NCBI RefSeq assembly: GCF_963378075.1
Contig: NZ_OY726394.1
Coordinates: forward strand, 558,001 to 622,000
DNA: 64,000 bases
Source: Mycolicibacter sp. MU0083
Lineage (GTDB): Bacteria; Actinomycetota; Actinomycetes; Mycobacteriales; Mycobacteriaceae
Direction of reading: 5' to 3'
The translations under genes were made by a program, and so were the position numbers. A model generated the notes under the pieces. It worked only from the letters and a program-made list of their open reading frames with translations, was not told the origin of the DNA and did not search any database. Below, piece after piece: positions 45,889 through 54,084 of the stretch (position 1 is the first letter of the stretch; every line of letters starts with the position of its first letter).

Positions 45889-46919
45889 ACTGCAGCCATC
45901 GCTCCCGGTGCCGCACAGCACTTCTTGTATTTGCGTCCCGAACCGCACCAGCACGGATAGTTCCGGCCCGGCGGCCAGGCGATCAGCGAGGCGGCATCGG
46001 TGATCGCCAGGTGCTCGGCGTATCCGATACGTGACTCAGCGGAGTCGGGGTCCCGGTCAGCTTCGGCACACCAGGCGGTGAACGCCGCCACCGACACCGG
46101 CGCGATCACCAGGGTGGGAAATCCCGCTTCGGACAGCTCCTCGAGCCGCTGCTGCAGCGCGACGCAGTACGTCGAATGGGGTAGCGGCCCCGCCGATTCG
46201 GCCATCAACTCGGTGGCCGCAAACTCCGGCCATGCCGCCAGTGCGTCGTCGTAGTCGCCGGTCGGCAGCCAGGCGAGCACCATCTTGTCGAACGGGTCGA
46301 TCGGGGAGTCCTCCGCCGGCATCGGCCACTCCGGATGGTCCTGCTCGAGCGCGTCGAGAAACTCCTCCGCCTGCTGCTGCAACTCGTCGGCGGACTGGCC
46401 GAGGTGTTCCAGACTCTCCTGGCGCAGTTCGTACAGCTGGTCGGCTGCGCCCTCGGGGTCACCGGTGGCCAGCGCCAGTTGCAGGCCCTTGGTCAACCAG
46501 TCCAGTGCGGTGACGTGGTCACCGGTCTCGGCGTACTCCAGCCCGGCATTGTTGTACAGCCATACGTCATCGGGGGTATCGGCGAGCACTGCCGCCCAGA
46601 TCGGCTCGGCTTCGGCGATGCGGCCGGTGCGCATCAGGATCTCCGCGCGCAGGCACCGTGCGTCGGGTGTCAGTTCCAACCCGGTCTCGACGGCCCGGTC
46701 GGCGGCCACCAGCGCGTCGTCGTAGCGGTCCAACGCCTGGTATTCCTCGCTGAGGTACAGGTACAGCTCGCCGAGCTCGAAATGCTTCGCGGCGCGCTTG
46801 TCGGTGTGGCAGGCCTGAACCGCCTGTTCCAAGGCGGTGACGAAACGTTGGTTGTCGCGGGGTTCGGCGGTCGCCGCGTCAAACAGTTCCTGTTCCAGCT
46901 GCGCCCATGGATTCGCCAT
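45885..46919 (-). CDS. TPR-like protein with C-terminal SEC-C zinc motif
   Basis: From ATG 46919 (AGGA 8 nt upstream) the product is 344 residues. The first two thirds are repeated helix pairs with TPR character, for example YLYLSEEYQALDRYDDALVA, and LYNNAGLEYAETGDHVTAL. The protein ends YPCWCGSGRKYKKCCAAP, the SEC-C metal-binding motif (CxCx8CC type) also found at the SecA C-terminus. Such proteins are presumed adaptors or nucleic-acid-associated factors. The longer upstream frame is Arg-rich and lacks a ribosome-binding site. It probably once formed an operon with the pRiA4b ORF3-like gene. Confidence 0.8.
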   Translation of the reverse strand: MANPWAQLEQELFDAATAEPRDNQRFVTALEQAVQACHTDKRAAKHFELGELYLYLSEEYQALDRYDDALVAADRAVETGLELTPDARCLRAEILMRTGRIAEAEPIWAAVLADTPDDVWLYNNAGLEYAETGDHVTALDWLTKGLQLALATGDPEGAADQLYELRQESLEHLGQSADELQQQAEEFLDALEQDHPEWPMPAEDSPIDPFDKMVLAWLPTGDYDDALAAWPEFAATELMAESAGPLPHSTYCVALQQRLEELSEAGFPTLVIAPVSVAAFTAWCAEADRDPDSAESRIGYAEHLAITDAASLIAWPPGRNYPCWCGSGRKYKKCCAAPGAMAAV

Positions 46920-46956
46920 GGCCGTCATCCTGCCGTATGGGGGTGGGCGCCGCCGC

Positions 46957-47397
46957 CTACCGCCCCTGATCGCGCTGCGGCGCCCACCCGACATAGGTCA
47001 GATACAGCCCGATCAGGGCGAACAGCACGTAGGCGGCGCGCGCCCAGCCCTCGGCGTGCATGGCGATGTTGGCAGTCGACATCCCGGCGTCGGGGAACAC
47101 ACTCAACGCGAACCCCTTCAGGGCGGTGATCCAGCCCGTCACCGAGACGAAGAGCGCCGCCGGGCCCCGCCAGTACGGGTGAAACGCGACCACGACCAGA
47201 CCGGCCAGCAGCGTGAACGCCCCGGCGACCCACAGCAACAACGGATCGGTGCCGGACTCCGAGGCGCGCTCCCAGACCTGCGGGGCACGGAAGATCGCCG
47301 AGGCGGTGAGGATCACCAGTAACGGGCCGAGCACGCGCGCGAACATCCGGGTGCGGTCCTGCACGGCGGTGGTGGGAGATAGAACCGAGGTAGCCAT
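46957..47397 (-). CDS. Four-helix integral membrane protein of unknown function
   Basis: A 146-residue protein with four likely membrane segments, around VLGPLLVILTASAIF, LLLWVAGAFTLLAGLVVVAF, GPAALFVSVTGWITAL and AAYVLFALIGLYLTYVGW. It starts at ATG 47397 behind AGGAGGG with a 7-nt gap, a strong site. GTTATC motifs recur upstream (about 47415, 47439 and 47469). I do not recognise the family. It is separated by 37 bp from the SEC-C gene and might be transcribed with it. Confidence 0.75.
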   Translation of the reverse strand: MATSVLSPTTAVQDRTRMFARVLGPLLVILTASAIFRAPQVWERASESGTDPLLLWVAGAFTLLAGLVVVAFHPYWRGPAALFVSVTGWITALKGFALSVFPDAGMSTANIAMHAEGWARAAYVLFALIGLYLTYVGWAPQRDQGR

Positions 47398-47474
47398 TGT
47401 TCTGCCCTCCTAGGGTTATCTCCCCAGGTTACGAGCGTTATCTCCGCACCGCTATCGGCGGCGCCGACACGTTA

Positions 47475-48269
47475 TCAGCCCGATACCCGCCCGGTGCTGG
47501 TGTCCAACGTCAGATCCCACGCCGCCAACCACGGCGTAATGGTCTGGGCGATCGAGAACGGGTGCGGGTCTTCGCACTTGGGTTCCGAGTAAGTGCCGTC
47601 GGAGACCGCGATATAGATGCCGACCGCCTCGGCGGTACCGTCCTCGCGCAGCCGGTAGGTGGGCCCACCGGAATCCCCGCAGGTGCCGCCGGCCTCGAAG
47701 CGGACCTTGTTGGCCTCGCTGGCCACCACCGGCCCGCATACCGGACCTCCGCTGCGGATCCCGTAGTGACACAGCACATCACCGACGTCGACGTGCTCGG
47801 CGACACCGACCACCGGATGTCCGTCGACCATCGAGGTCAACGGGATCTTGCCCGGATCGTCGATGCTGATCAGCCCGATGTCGTAGTCGTCCCAGGTGCT
47901 GCCGTCGTGCACGGTCTCGGTGAACGCGCCGATGGTGCGAAACGCCCATACCCCGCCGTGGCGGATGTCGACCTGTCCGGCACCGCCGTCGGGGTTGCAG
48001 TGCCCGGCGGTCAGCAGCGCGGGCCGGTCATCACGGGTGCGCACCAGGAACCCGGCGGTGCAGATCTTGGTCTCCGGTTGGCCGTCGGAGACGACGCTGA
48101 TGCCGATACCGGGCCCGATCGCGTCCGCCGAGGGGATGGTCGCCTGGGAATGCATCGGGTGGGTGCGATTGACGTGCACCAGGCCGGCGAAGATCGCGGC
48201 CACCACCACGGCGATCCCGATCCGCCACGCCACGGTCTTGGCGGTCTGCCAGCGGCTTCCTCCGGTCAC
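47475..48269 (-). CDS. Membrane-anchored trypsin-like serine protease
   Basis: A 264-residue S1-family protease. An N-terminal segment (IGIAVVVAAIFAGLVHV, about residues 17-33) is a single membrane anchor or uncleaved signal, so the catalytic domain faces the cell envelope. The triad is visible: His in LLTAGHCNPDG, Asp in DDYDIGLISI and Ser in GTCGDSGGPTYRL. Two Cys pairs near His and Ser could form disulfides. Substrates are unknown. The minus-strand neighbours on both sides are membrane proteins, but no operon is evident. Confidence 0.88.
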   Translation of the reverse strand: MTGGSRWQTAKTVAWRIGIAVVVAAIFAGLVHVNRTHPMHSQATIPSADAIGPGIGISVVSDGQPETKICTAGFLVRTRDDRPALLTAGHCNPDGGAGQVDIRHGGVWAFRTIGAFTETVHDGSTWDDYDIGLISIDDPGKIPLTSMVDGHPVVGVAEHVDVGDVLCHYGIRSGGPVCGPVVASEANKVRFEAGGTCGDSGGPTYRLREDGTAEAVGIYIAVSDGTYSEPKCEDPHPFSIAQTITPWLAAWDLTLDTSTGRVSG

Positions 48270-48291
48270 CGTCGTCAGGGTAGCGGCCCGC

Positions 48292-48495
48292 TCAGATCCC
48301 GCTGATGCCGAGCAGCGCTTGGATTACCTGGACGCAGAGGATGGGGACCAGTAACACGATCATGATGATCCACAGCGAGAGCAGTACCTTCCAGACGATC
48401 ACGTGGACCCACGCCATCGCGATGTAGAGGCCCATGATCGCGTTTGCGTATCTGGCCAGCAGGAAGCTGATCCGGTCGCGGAGTTTCTTCAGCAC
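48292..48495 (-). CDS. 67-residue membrane protein under a SAM-clan riboswitch
   Basis: From GTG 48495, with AAAGGAG 7 nt upstream, the protein begins VLKKLRDRISFLLARYANAI and has two hydrophobic segments (IMGLYIAMAWVHVIVWKVLL and WIIMIVLLVPILCVQVIQAL). I do not recognise the family. A longer frame reaching 48756 would have to translate through the riboswitch and is Arg/Pro-rich noise. The leader of about 155 nt between aptamer and start codon, and the aptamer itself, suggest that its expression responds to S-adenosylmethionine. A role in methionine or SAM-related transport is conceivable, but the protein is very small for a transporter. Confidence 0.75.
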   Translation of the reverse strand: MLKKLRDRISFLLARYANAIMGLYIAMAWVHVIVWKVLLSLWIIMIVLLVPILCVQVIQALLGISGI

Positions 48496-48649
48496 GTGAT
48501 TGCTCCTTTCTGAACAGCGGACAACGGGCCGCGAGCGGCGGCGGAGGTTCGCTACCGCAGTGGGCGAGGCCGGCGGAGGCGCGGGGAGACAGCCGTCGCT
48601 GCGCATGTCGTGCCGTTCTGGTTTCGCCACGTTCGGGCGGACACCGCTT

Positions 48650-48754
48650 GCACACCCGGTCGGTGTGCCGGCTCTTCCCCTGGGGCACCGTGCGGTGGGG
48701 CGCGGTTGCCGTGACAGCGGGCCAGGTACCCGATCTGCTGTCCTCTCTTGAGCC
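48650..48754 (-). ncRNA. SAM-clan riboswitch (SAM-I/IV-like)
   Basis: Reading the minus strand from 48754: GGCTC (P1, 48754-48750) then AAGAGAGGA, the J1/2 consensus. P2 is GACAGC (48742-48737) pairing with GCTGTC (48718-48713), with an inner GGG/CCC and the loop TACCTGG. P3 is GGCAACCG (48710-48703) with CGGTGCC (48690-48684). P1 closes with GAGCC (48674-48670). The P2 loop CCTGG can pair with CCAGG at 48683-48679 as the pseudoknot of this clan. A further hairpin GCACACC/GGTGTGC (48668-48650) follows, as in SAM-IV or SAM-I/IV variants. These combined features make the call strong without a covariance search. Confidence 0.82.
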
Positions 48755-48856
48755 ACTTACATGATAGATCGGGGGTACGACACGTTCCGGTGTCGACGGA
48801 TCAGGCTGGGGCAGTAGGTGATCCGACCCGGTCGTCTGCTCGTCGGCGGCCTCCGG

Positions 48857-48862
48857 TATACT
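48857..48862 (+). promoter_or_regulatory. Probable -10 element ahead of the ADP-ribosylglycohydrolase gene
   Basis: TATACT at 48857-48862 is a near-consensus -10 hexamer in an otherwise GC-rich stretch, 153 bp before the ATG at 49016. No good -35 is seen 16-18 bp upstream. Apart from this element and the riboswitch, the 48496-49015 interval shows nothing I can support. Confidence 0.4.
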
Positions 48863-49015
48863 GAATCTGCTTCACGAGTTGCCGTCGACAAGCTCCGACT
48901 GGATGGCACGCCAACCCCACGCTCGTGGGTGGCTCGGATGACGAAGCGGCCGACACCGACCGGTGTCCGGCAAGAGCGCCTCTTCGATGAGGCCCGGGCA
49001 TTCAGGAGTAATGCA

Positions 49016-50317
49016 ATGGGCAACACCAGATCTACGCCTTTGACCACGATTCGACGTGACCGCGCCCGCGGCGGCCTGCTCGGCGCCGCAGCAGGCGAGG
49101 CGCTGGCCGCCGCGAACGGTGGGGCGTGGGCAGGCGGCACGGCCAGGGTGATTCCGGTCGCCGAGTTGCTAGCGGCTGGCGCGGACGTGCGCGAGAAAGG
49201 AACTCGCGAACGCATTGCCGCGCGCTGGGATTGGTGGCGAGGATCCGCCGGCGGCGGGGATCGGACCACTTCGGTGATACCGGCCGCGCCGGCGGCATTG
49301 GCTTGCCTCGGCGACGCCGCCGAACTTGCCGGCGTGGTCCGGCCGATTGCCGCACTGATCCAGCACGATCCCGACGTCTCCGACTCCGCGGTGCTGTGGT
49401 GCGCCGCGATTCGCCATGCGATTCTGACCAGAGAACTCGATATCCGGGCGGGCCTGCAACTACTGGAATCATCCCGACAACGGTTGTGGTCGAACCGATT
49501 CGATGAAGCCGAACGCCATGACCCGTCGGCGTGCGCCGCGAACGGTGAGAGCCGGGGTGCGTTGCCGCGCGCGTTGTCGACGATCGTGCACACCCCGATC
49601 CCCGACGATGATCCCGCCAACGGGGTGTTCCGCGTCGATCACCTGCGGAACGCGGTGCAGGCGGCGGTGCGTGACGGCGCATCGACTGAGGAGGCCGCGA
49701 TCATCGGCGGTCTGCTCGGTGCGGTCTACGGTGCCTCGGCGGTCCCCGGAGACTGGCGGCTGACGCTGCGCGGCTGGCCCGGCATACGTGCCCACAGCCT
49801 GGACGCCTTGGCCGACACGATCATCGGGTGGGCGGGAGCCGAGCGGCGGAACGACACCTCGGTGAACAAGGTTCAGCTGGAAGGGAGCCGGCATCCCCAC
49901 GACGATGACCTCTGGATCGGCGGCGTCAGCCCGTATGCGCGGGTGACATCGCTTCTGCGCCCGGGCCTCGACGTGGTGGTGACCTTGTCCGAAGCGGGTG
50001 ACCCCGATCCGTGCTACGGAGTCATCACGCTCGACGTGCGACCGGCGGATTTCGGTGGTGACACCGTCAACGTGGATTTCGGGCTACTCGATACGGTGCG
50101 TGTCCTCGAACGCCTTCGGGCCGACGGCCGGGCCGTGTTCGTGCACGCACTGCTCGGCACCGGCCATGCGGTAGCCGTCGGCGCGTTGTACGGGGCACGC
50201 CGGCGAGGCATCGGGATCGAAGACGCACTTCGCGACGTGGTCGAGGCGTTGCGGCGCCCCGTCGATCTGGACGACGAGGTACGCGCGGCACTGTATCGCC
50301 TGGCGGGTGCGGCATGA
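49016..50317 (+). CDS. ADP-ribosylglycohydrolase family protein with phosphatase-like C-terminus
   Basis: From ATG 49016 (AGGAG 7 nt upstream) the product is 433 residues. RDRARGGLLGAAAGEALAA near the N-terminus is the opening of DraG-type ADP-ribosylglycohydrolases, and EEAAIIGGLLGAVYGASAVP with the GDW that follows is the family's second helix. These enzymes remove ADP-ribose from proteins or nucleic acids using two Mg ions. The expected acidic metal ligands are less clear than usual. The final 130 residues (VVVTLSEAGDPDPCYGVITL, VFVHALLGTGHAVAVGALYG) resemble a cysteine-phosphatase fold, but the catalytic Cys expected after VH is Ala, so that domain may be inactive. It overlaps the next gene as ATGA. 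Confidence 0.7.
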   Translation: MGNTRSTPLTTIRRDRARGGLLGAAAGEALAAANGGAWAGGTARVIPVAELLAAGADVREKGTRERIAARWDWWRGSAGGGDRTTSVIPAAPAALACLGDAAELAGVVRPIAALIQHDPDVSDSAVLWCAAIRHAILTRELDIRAGLQLLESSRQRLWSNRFDEAERHDPSACAANGESRGALPRALSTIVHTPIPDDDPANGVFRVDHLRNAVQAAVRDGASTEEAAIIGGLLGAVYGASAVPGDWRLTLRGWPGIRAHSLDALADTIIGWAGAERRNDTSVNKVQLEGSRHPHDDDLWIGGVSPYARVTSLLRPGLDVVVTLSEAGDPDPCYGVITLDVRPADFGGDTVNVDFGLLDTVRVLERLRADGRAVFVHALLGTGHAVAVGALYGARRRGIGIEDALRDVVEALRRPVDLDDEVRAALYRLAGAA

Positions 50318-50724
50318 GCCGAGGACCAGAGCGACTGCAACCCGCCATTCGGTTCTCAAAGCACGCCCCGAACACCTGGGGCCCGTACTGGGATGCGATC
50401 TTCGGCTGGGAAGCCGGTACCGAGCGACTGGTGACGGGCTTTACCCAGTGGAAACTCTCGTCGACCGCGGTAAACGTTGCCCGCGGCTACTGGAATCGTC
50501 GCGAATACCACCGCCTGACATACGAATCCGTCTACGGACCGGATCCGGAGCACTGGCCGTCCCAGCATCCCGGCGTCGTGCTGGGCGATCGTCCTGGATG
50601 CCTGCGGTGCCACTACCTGGGGCCGCGTACCGCGCCGCCTGACGCACTCGACTTAGTGTGGCGCCACGAAGCCTCCGGCGGCGAGATCCGCGACGGGGCC
50701 AGAAGACATGTCGGTACCGACTGA
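50314..50724 (+). CDS. Hypothetical protein downstream of the ADP-ribosylglycohydrolase
   Basis: A 136-residue Trp-rich protein (NTWGPYWDAIFGWE, GFTQWKLSS, ARGYWNRREYHRL). Its ATG overlaps the stop of the preceding gene and its end overlaps the frame of the following phosphatase gene, so it is part of the same operon. No known motif is visible apart from a Cys pair in GDRPGCLRCHYLGPR. I do not recognise it. It may be a small partner of the hydrolase. Confidence 0.6.
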   Translation: MSRGPERLQPAIRFSKHAPNTWGPYWDAIFGWEAGTERLVTGFTQWKLSSTAVNVARGYWNRREYHRLTYESVYGPDPEHWPSQHPGVVLGDRPGCLRCHYLGPRTAPPDALDLVWRHEASGGEIRDGARRHVGTD

Positions 50725-50758
50725 AACAATCCAGAGGCAGGAGAAAGGGAGGTCCTCA

Positions 50759-51772
50759 GTGGCAGATTCCACCGTGCAGGGCTACGACATCATCGGCGAC
50801 GTCCACGGCTGCGCCGACGACCTCGAAGCGCTTCTGACCCGACTGGATTACCGGAAAGCCTCCGGCGCAGGCGAATACCGGCATCCGGAACGGCAGGTGA
50901 TCTTCGTCGGTGACCTGATCGACCGCGGCCCCGGACAGCTGCGCGTGCTGGAAATCGCCAAAGCCATGGTGGAGGCCGGCAGCGCCCAGATCGTCATGGG
51001 CAACCACGAATTCAACGCGCTGGCCTACCACACCGAATGGCCGGAAGGTAGTGGGAAGTATCGGCGTCCGCACGATGATCCGGACCACCCGAAGTCCGAA
51101 CAGAACGCCCGGCAGCACCGGGCCTTCCTCGACCAGCTGACCGCGAAGCAGCAGCGTCACTACCTGGACTGGTTTGCCACCATGCCGCTCTGGCTCGACT
51201 TGGCCGGCCTGCGGGTGGTGCACGCCTGTTGGCACGACGAGTCGATCACCGACGTGCTGCAGCACTGCGGAACCGACGTGCCCTTCGGCGAGACCGCACA
51301 CTTGGTGGACGCCACCGACGAAGATCATCGGCTGTACCGCGCAATCGAGAACCTGCTCAAAGGCCCGGAGATCAGCCTGGTCGAACACGGCCAGCCCCCC
51401 TACGTGGACAAGGGCGGCGACGTTCGCCGTCGGGCACGCATCCGGTGGTGGGACAGTGAAGCGCGCACTCTGCGTCAGATCGCCGAGATGGGGGCGGTGA
51501 AATCGGCCCACTGCGGTCATCCCTACCCGAATCTTCCAGATGCGGAGCCCAAGGGGGTCACCCAGTCCTACGTCTACACCGGCACCGTCCCGGTGTTCTA
51601 CGGCCACTACTGGCGCACGGGCGAGCCCGAGCACTTGGTCGACTGGACCGCGCGCACCGCCTGCGTGGACTTCAGCGCGGTCAACAAGGACAAAGGTGGC
51701 GCCCTGACTGCCTACCAGTGGTCGGGGGAGTCCGCGATCAACCCCGGAAACTATGTGCAATTGGGCCGCTGA
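50759..51772 (+). CDS. Calcineurin-like metallophosphoesterase
   Basis: A 337-residue phosphatase. GTG 50759 follows AGGGAGG with a 6-nt gap; an earlier in-frame ATG at 50708 overlaps the previous gene. The PPP-family metal ligands are present as YDIIGDVHGCADD, FVGDLIDRGPG and VMGNHEFNALAY, with later His in VVHACWHDE and YGHYW. The family removes phosphate from proteins or cleaves dinucleoside tetraphosphates. It is encoded in an operon after the ADP-ribosylglycohydrolase gene, hinting at nucleotide or ADP-ribose metabolism, though that link is inference. Confidence 0.88.
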   Translation: MADSTVQGYDIIGDVHGCADDLEALLTRLDYRKASGAGEYRHPERQVIFVGDLIDRGPGQLRVLEIAKAMVEAGSAQIVMGNHEFNALAYHTEWPEGSGKYRRPHDDPDHPKSEQNARQHRAFLDQLTAKQQRHYLDWFATMPLWLDLAGLRVVHACWHDESITDVLQHCGTDVPFGETAHLVDATDEDHRLYRAIENLLKGPEISLVEHGQPPYVDKGGDVRRRARIRWWDSEARTLRQIAEMGAVKSAHCGHPYPNLPDAEPKGVTQSYVYTGTVPVFYGHYWRTGEPEHLVDWTARTACVDFSAVNKDKGGALTAYQWSGESAINPGNYVQLGR

Positions 51773-51793
51773 CCACGCATCCGGTCACGCTGA

Positions 51794-51812
51794 TATCACC
51801 GGTGCTATCCGA
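51794..51812. repeat. Intergenic motif TATCACCGG(T/C)GCTATCCGA, copy 1
   Basis: The 19-mer TATCACCGGTGCTATCCGA occurs here, between the phosphatase gene and vapB, and again with one base changed at 57435-57453 after another PIN toxin gene. A looser version (GATATCAC ... GCGCTATC) lies ahead of the antitoxin at 56699. It includes a short ACCGGT palindrome. Function unknown. Confidence 0.5.
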
Positions 51813-51875
51813 TTTCCACAGAACACATGCCCGCTGTGACGCTACGGCTGAGGCAGGAGTGATGTCAGCCGGACA

Positions 51876-51895
51876 TAGCATGCACATGCTAATGT
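51876..51895 (+). promoter_or_regulatory. Operator and -10 region of vapBC
   Basis: TAGCATG-CA-CATGCTA (51876-51891) is an inverted repeat of 7-bp arms that overlaps a TAATGT -10 hexamer (51890-51895). Transcription would start at about 51902, the A of the second ATG, giving a leaderless messenger. An antitoxin-toxin complex bound at this palindrome would block the promoter, the usual form of VapBC autoregulation. Confidence 0.5.
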
Positions 51896-51901
51896 ATGTG
51901 C

Positions 51902-52153
51902 ATGTCCATATTGGAGCATCGGCTTCAGATCCTGCTGGACGATGAGCGTCACCGCCGCATCACGGCGGCCGCGCGTGAGCGAGGTGTCTCCGTTGCGACG
52001 GTAGTGCGCGAGGCGATTGATCGCAGCCTCGCGGGAGCTAATGATCGCCGCAAAGCGGCAGGTCAACACATTCTTGGTGCCGTAGACATGGAGCTTCCCG
52101 AACCGTCTGAGCTGAAGCTCGAACTTGAAGCGTTGCGTGGCCGCCGCGGATGA
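51902..52153 (+). CDS. vapB: VapB-type ribbon-helix-helix antitoxin
   Basis: From ATG 51902 the protein is 83 residues (ATG 51896 would add two). The first half, [20 protein letters not shown], then [19 protein letters not shown], is a ribbon-helix-helix DNA-binding domain. The C-terminal tail ([19 protein letters not shown]) is the likely toxin-neutralising segment. Its stop overlaps the vapC ATG as ATGA. The promoter signals ahead fit a leaderless start at this codon. Confidence 0.85.
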   Translation: MSILEHRLQILLDDERHRRITAAARERGVSVATVVREAIDRSLAGANDRRKAAGQHILGAVDMELPEPSELKLELEALRGRRG

Positions 52154-52581
52154 TCCTGCTCGACACGACAGTGCTGCTGTATGCCAAAGGTGCAGAGCAC
52201 CGGTTCCGGGCGCCATGCCGTGATCTGATCGCAGCAATCGCTGATGGGCGAATCGAAGCGAGTACTACGCCTGAGGTGATTCAAGAGTTCGTACATGTTC
52301 GAGCTCGTCGCCGCGGCCGTAGGGATGCTGCAGCGCTTGGTCGTAGTTATGCGGCGGTGCTGTCGCCCTTGGTGAGCGTCACCGCAGATCACCTTGAGCG
52401 AGGACTTGCCATCTACGAGCCGATCTCAAGCGTCGGTGCTTTTGATGCCGTCCTCGCCGCAGTCACCGAATCTGCCGGCGCGATCCTGGTTTCGGCAGAC
52501 GCTGCGTTTGGCGAGATTCCGGAGATCGCCCACATTGTGCCGGACGCGGCAGGTGTCGCGGGTTTACTGGGCGCTACATGA
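52150..52581 (+). CDS. vapC: VapC-type PIN-domain toxin
   Basis: A 143-residue PIN ribonuclease. Acidic residues of the active site appear as [12 protein letters not shown] (Asp4 region), [12 protein letters not shown] (Glu), AFDAVLAAV (Asp) and SADAAFGEI (Asp). VapC toxins cleave specific RNAs when not held by VapB. It overlaps vapB. All four acidic positions are intact, so the toxin should be active. Confidence 0.88.
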   Translation: MILLDTTVLLYAKGAEHRFRAPCRDLIAAIADGRIEASTTPEVIQEFVHVRARRRGRRDAAALGRSYAAVLSPLVSVTADHLERGLAIYEPISSVGAFDAVLAAVTESAGAILVSADAAFGEIPEIAHIVPDAAGVAGLLGAT

Positions 52582-52601
52582 ACTCCCCGTAGGCTGGGCA
52601 G

Positions 52602-54029
52602 ATGGCGTCCCCGATCCTGACGGCCGACTTCGCCCGCGAACTGCCCGAGCTCGCCCAGCCCTGGCAGGCTGCCGCCCCGCCGGCCCCGAAACTGCTGGTG
52701 CTCAACGAGGAACTCGCCATCGAACTGGGTCTGGATCCGCAGTGGCTGAACACCCCCGACGGCCTGAACTTTTTGACCGGCAACAACATCCCCGACGGCG
52801 CCACCCCGGTGGCGCAGGCATACGCCGGCCACCAGTTCGGCAACTACGTGCCGGTGCTCGGCGACGGCCGCGCCCTGCTGCTCGGTGAACTCGCCGGCGA
52901 CCACCGCCGCGACATCCACCTCAAGGGCTCCGGGCGGACGCCGTTCGCCCGCGGCGGCGACGGCCTGGCCGCGGTCGGTCCGATGCTGCGCGAATACGTG
53001 ATCAGCGAAGCCATGCACGCCCTCGGTATCCCCACCACCCGCGCACTGGCCGTCGTCGCCACCGGCGCGCCGGTGCAGCGCGAGACCCCGCTGCCCGGGG
53101 CGGTGCTGACCCGCGTCGCCGCCAGCCACCTGCGGGTCGGCAGCTTCCAGCTCGTCGCCCAACAGGCCCGCTCCACCGGCGACCTGGGACTGCTGCGCCG
53201 CCTGGCCGATCACGCGATCGACCGGCACTACCCCGACGCGCAGCACGCCGAAAACCCTTACTTCGCACTGTTCCAGGCGGTGCTGGACGGCCAAGCGTCG
53301 CTGATCGCCCGGTGGATGCACGTCGGATTCGTGCACGGGGTGATGAACACCGACAACATGACCATCTCCGGGGAGACCATCGACTACGGCCCGTGCGCCT
53401 TCATGGAGGCCTACGACCCGGCGACGGTGTTCAGCTCCATCGACCACGCCGGGCGCTACGCCTACGGCAACCAACCGCTGGTGGCGCAGTGGAACCTGGC
53501 CCGATTCGCCGAAACCCTGCTGCCACTGTTCTCCGACGACGAGGACACGGCGCTGACGATGGCGGTGGACACGCTCGAAGGATTCATGCCGCGCTACCAC
53601 GGTTTGTGGTCGGCCGGAATGCTGGAGAAGTTCGGGCTGAGTGCCGGCATGGAGGCGGCCGCGCTGATCGACCAGGCGTTGGCGCTGATGAACGAACACC
53701 GCGTCGACTACACCTCGTTCTTCCGCAACCTCGCCCGCGCCGGTCGCGGCGACACCGCAGCGCTGCCCGCCGCGTTCGGCGACTGGCTGGCGCGCTGGCG
53801 GGCGATGGGGCCCGACGTCGAGGCGATGGACCGGGTCAACCCCGTCTACATTCCGCGCAACCACCTGGTGGAGCAGGCGCTGACCGCCGCGACGCACGGC
53901 GACCTCGAACCGACCCAGAAGCTGCTCGACGCGATCTCCGAGCCGTTCTGCGAGCGTGACGGGCTCGCCGACTATGCCGCCCCGGCTCCGCCGGAGTTCG
54001 GCCACTACCGGACCTTCTGCGGAACCTGA
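52602..54029 (+). CDS. selO: SelO/YdiU protein AMPylase
   Basis: A 475-residue pseudokinase of the SelO family, which transfers AMP from ATP to Ser, Thr or Tyr of proteins involved in redox balance. Family signatures: [20 protein letters not shown], the Lys in [38 protein letters not shown], and the metal-binding Asn/Asp in [20 protein letters not shown]. Near the end, [14 protein letters not shown] sequence is seen as [16 protein letters not shown]. The C-terminus is TFCGT, so the redox Cys is retained but no selenocysteine codon is present. Start at ATG 52602; 20 bp separate it from vapC. Confidence 0.93.
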   Translation: MASPILTADFARELPELAQPWQAAAPPAPKLLVLNEELAIELGLDPQWLNTPDGLNFLTGNNIPDGATPVAQAYAGHQFGNYVPVLGDGRALLLGELAGDHRRDIHLKGSGRTPFARGGDGLAAVGPMLREYVISEAMHALGIPTTRALAVVATGAPVQRETPLPGAVLTRVAASHLRVGSFQLVAQQARSTGDLGLLRRLADHAIDRHYPDAQHAENPYFALFQAVLDGQASLIARWMHVGFVHGVMNTDNMTISGETIDYGPCAFMEAYDPATVFSSIDHAGRYAYGNQPLVAQWNLARFAETLLPLFSDDEDTALTMAVDTLEGFMPRYHGLWSAGMLEKFGLSAGMEAAALIDQALALMNEHRVDYTSFFRNLARAGRGDTAALPAAFGDWLARWRAMGPDVEAMDRVNPVYIPRNHLVEQALTAATHGDLEPTQKLLDAISEPFCERDGLADYAAPAPPEFGHYRTFCGT

Positions 54030-54040
54030 CCCGGCATCGT

Positions 54041-54079
54041 CCGCAGTTATTGCGGAATCCGCAGTAACTGCGGTATGGT
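54041..54079 (+). promoter_or_regulatory. Operator-promoter with a predicted leaderless start
   Basis: CCGCAGTTATTGCGG (54041-54055) is followed by CCGCAGTAACTGCGG (54059-54073). Each half is itself nearly palindromic, and the pair is inverted around AAT. It overlaps a sigma70-like promoter: TTGCGG (54050-54055), 18 bp, then TATGGT (54074-54079). The expected start point falls on the ATG at 54085, giving a leaderless messenger. Binding of a dimeric repressor, perhaps the downstream helix-turn-helix-like product, would block it. Confidence 0.55.
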
Positions 54080-54084
54080 GGTGT

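Noticed and set aside
48496..48756. Extended frame giving a 154-residue protein
   Set aside because: The additional part overlaps the SAM-clan riboswitch and has no coding character; GTG 48495 has an excellent ribosome-binding site.
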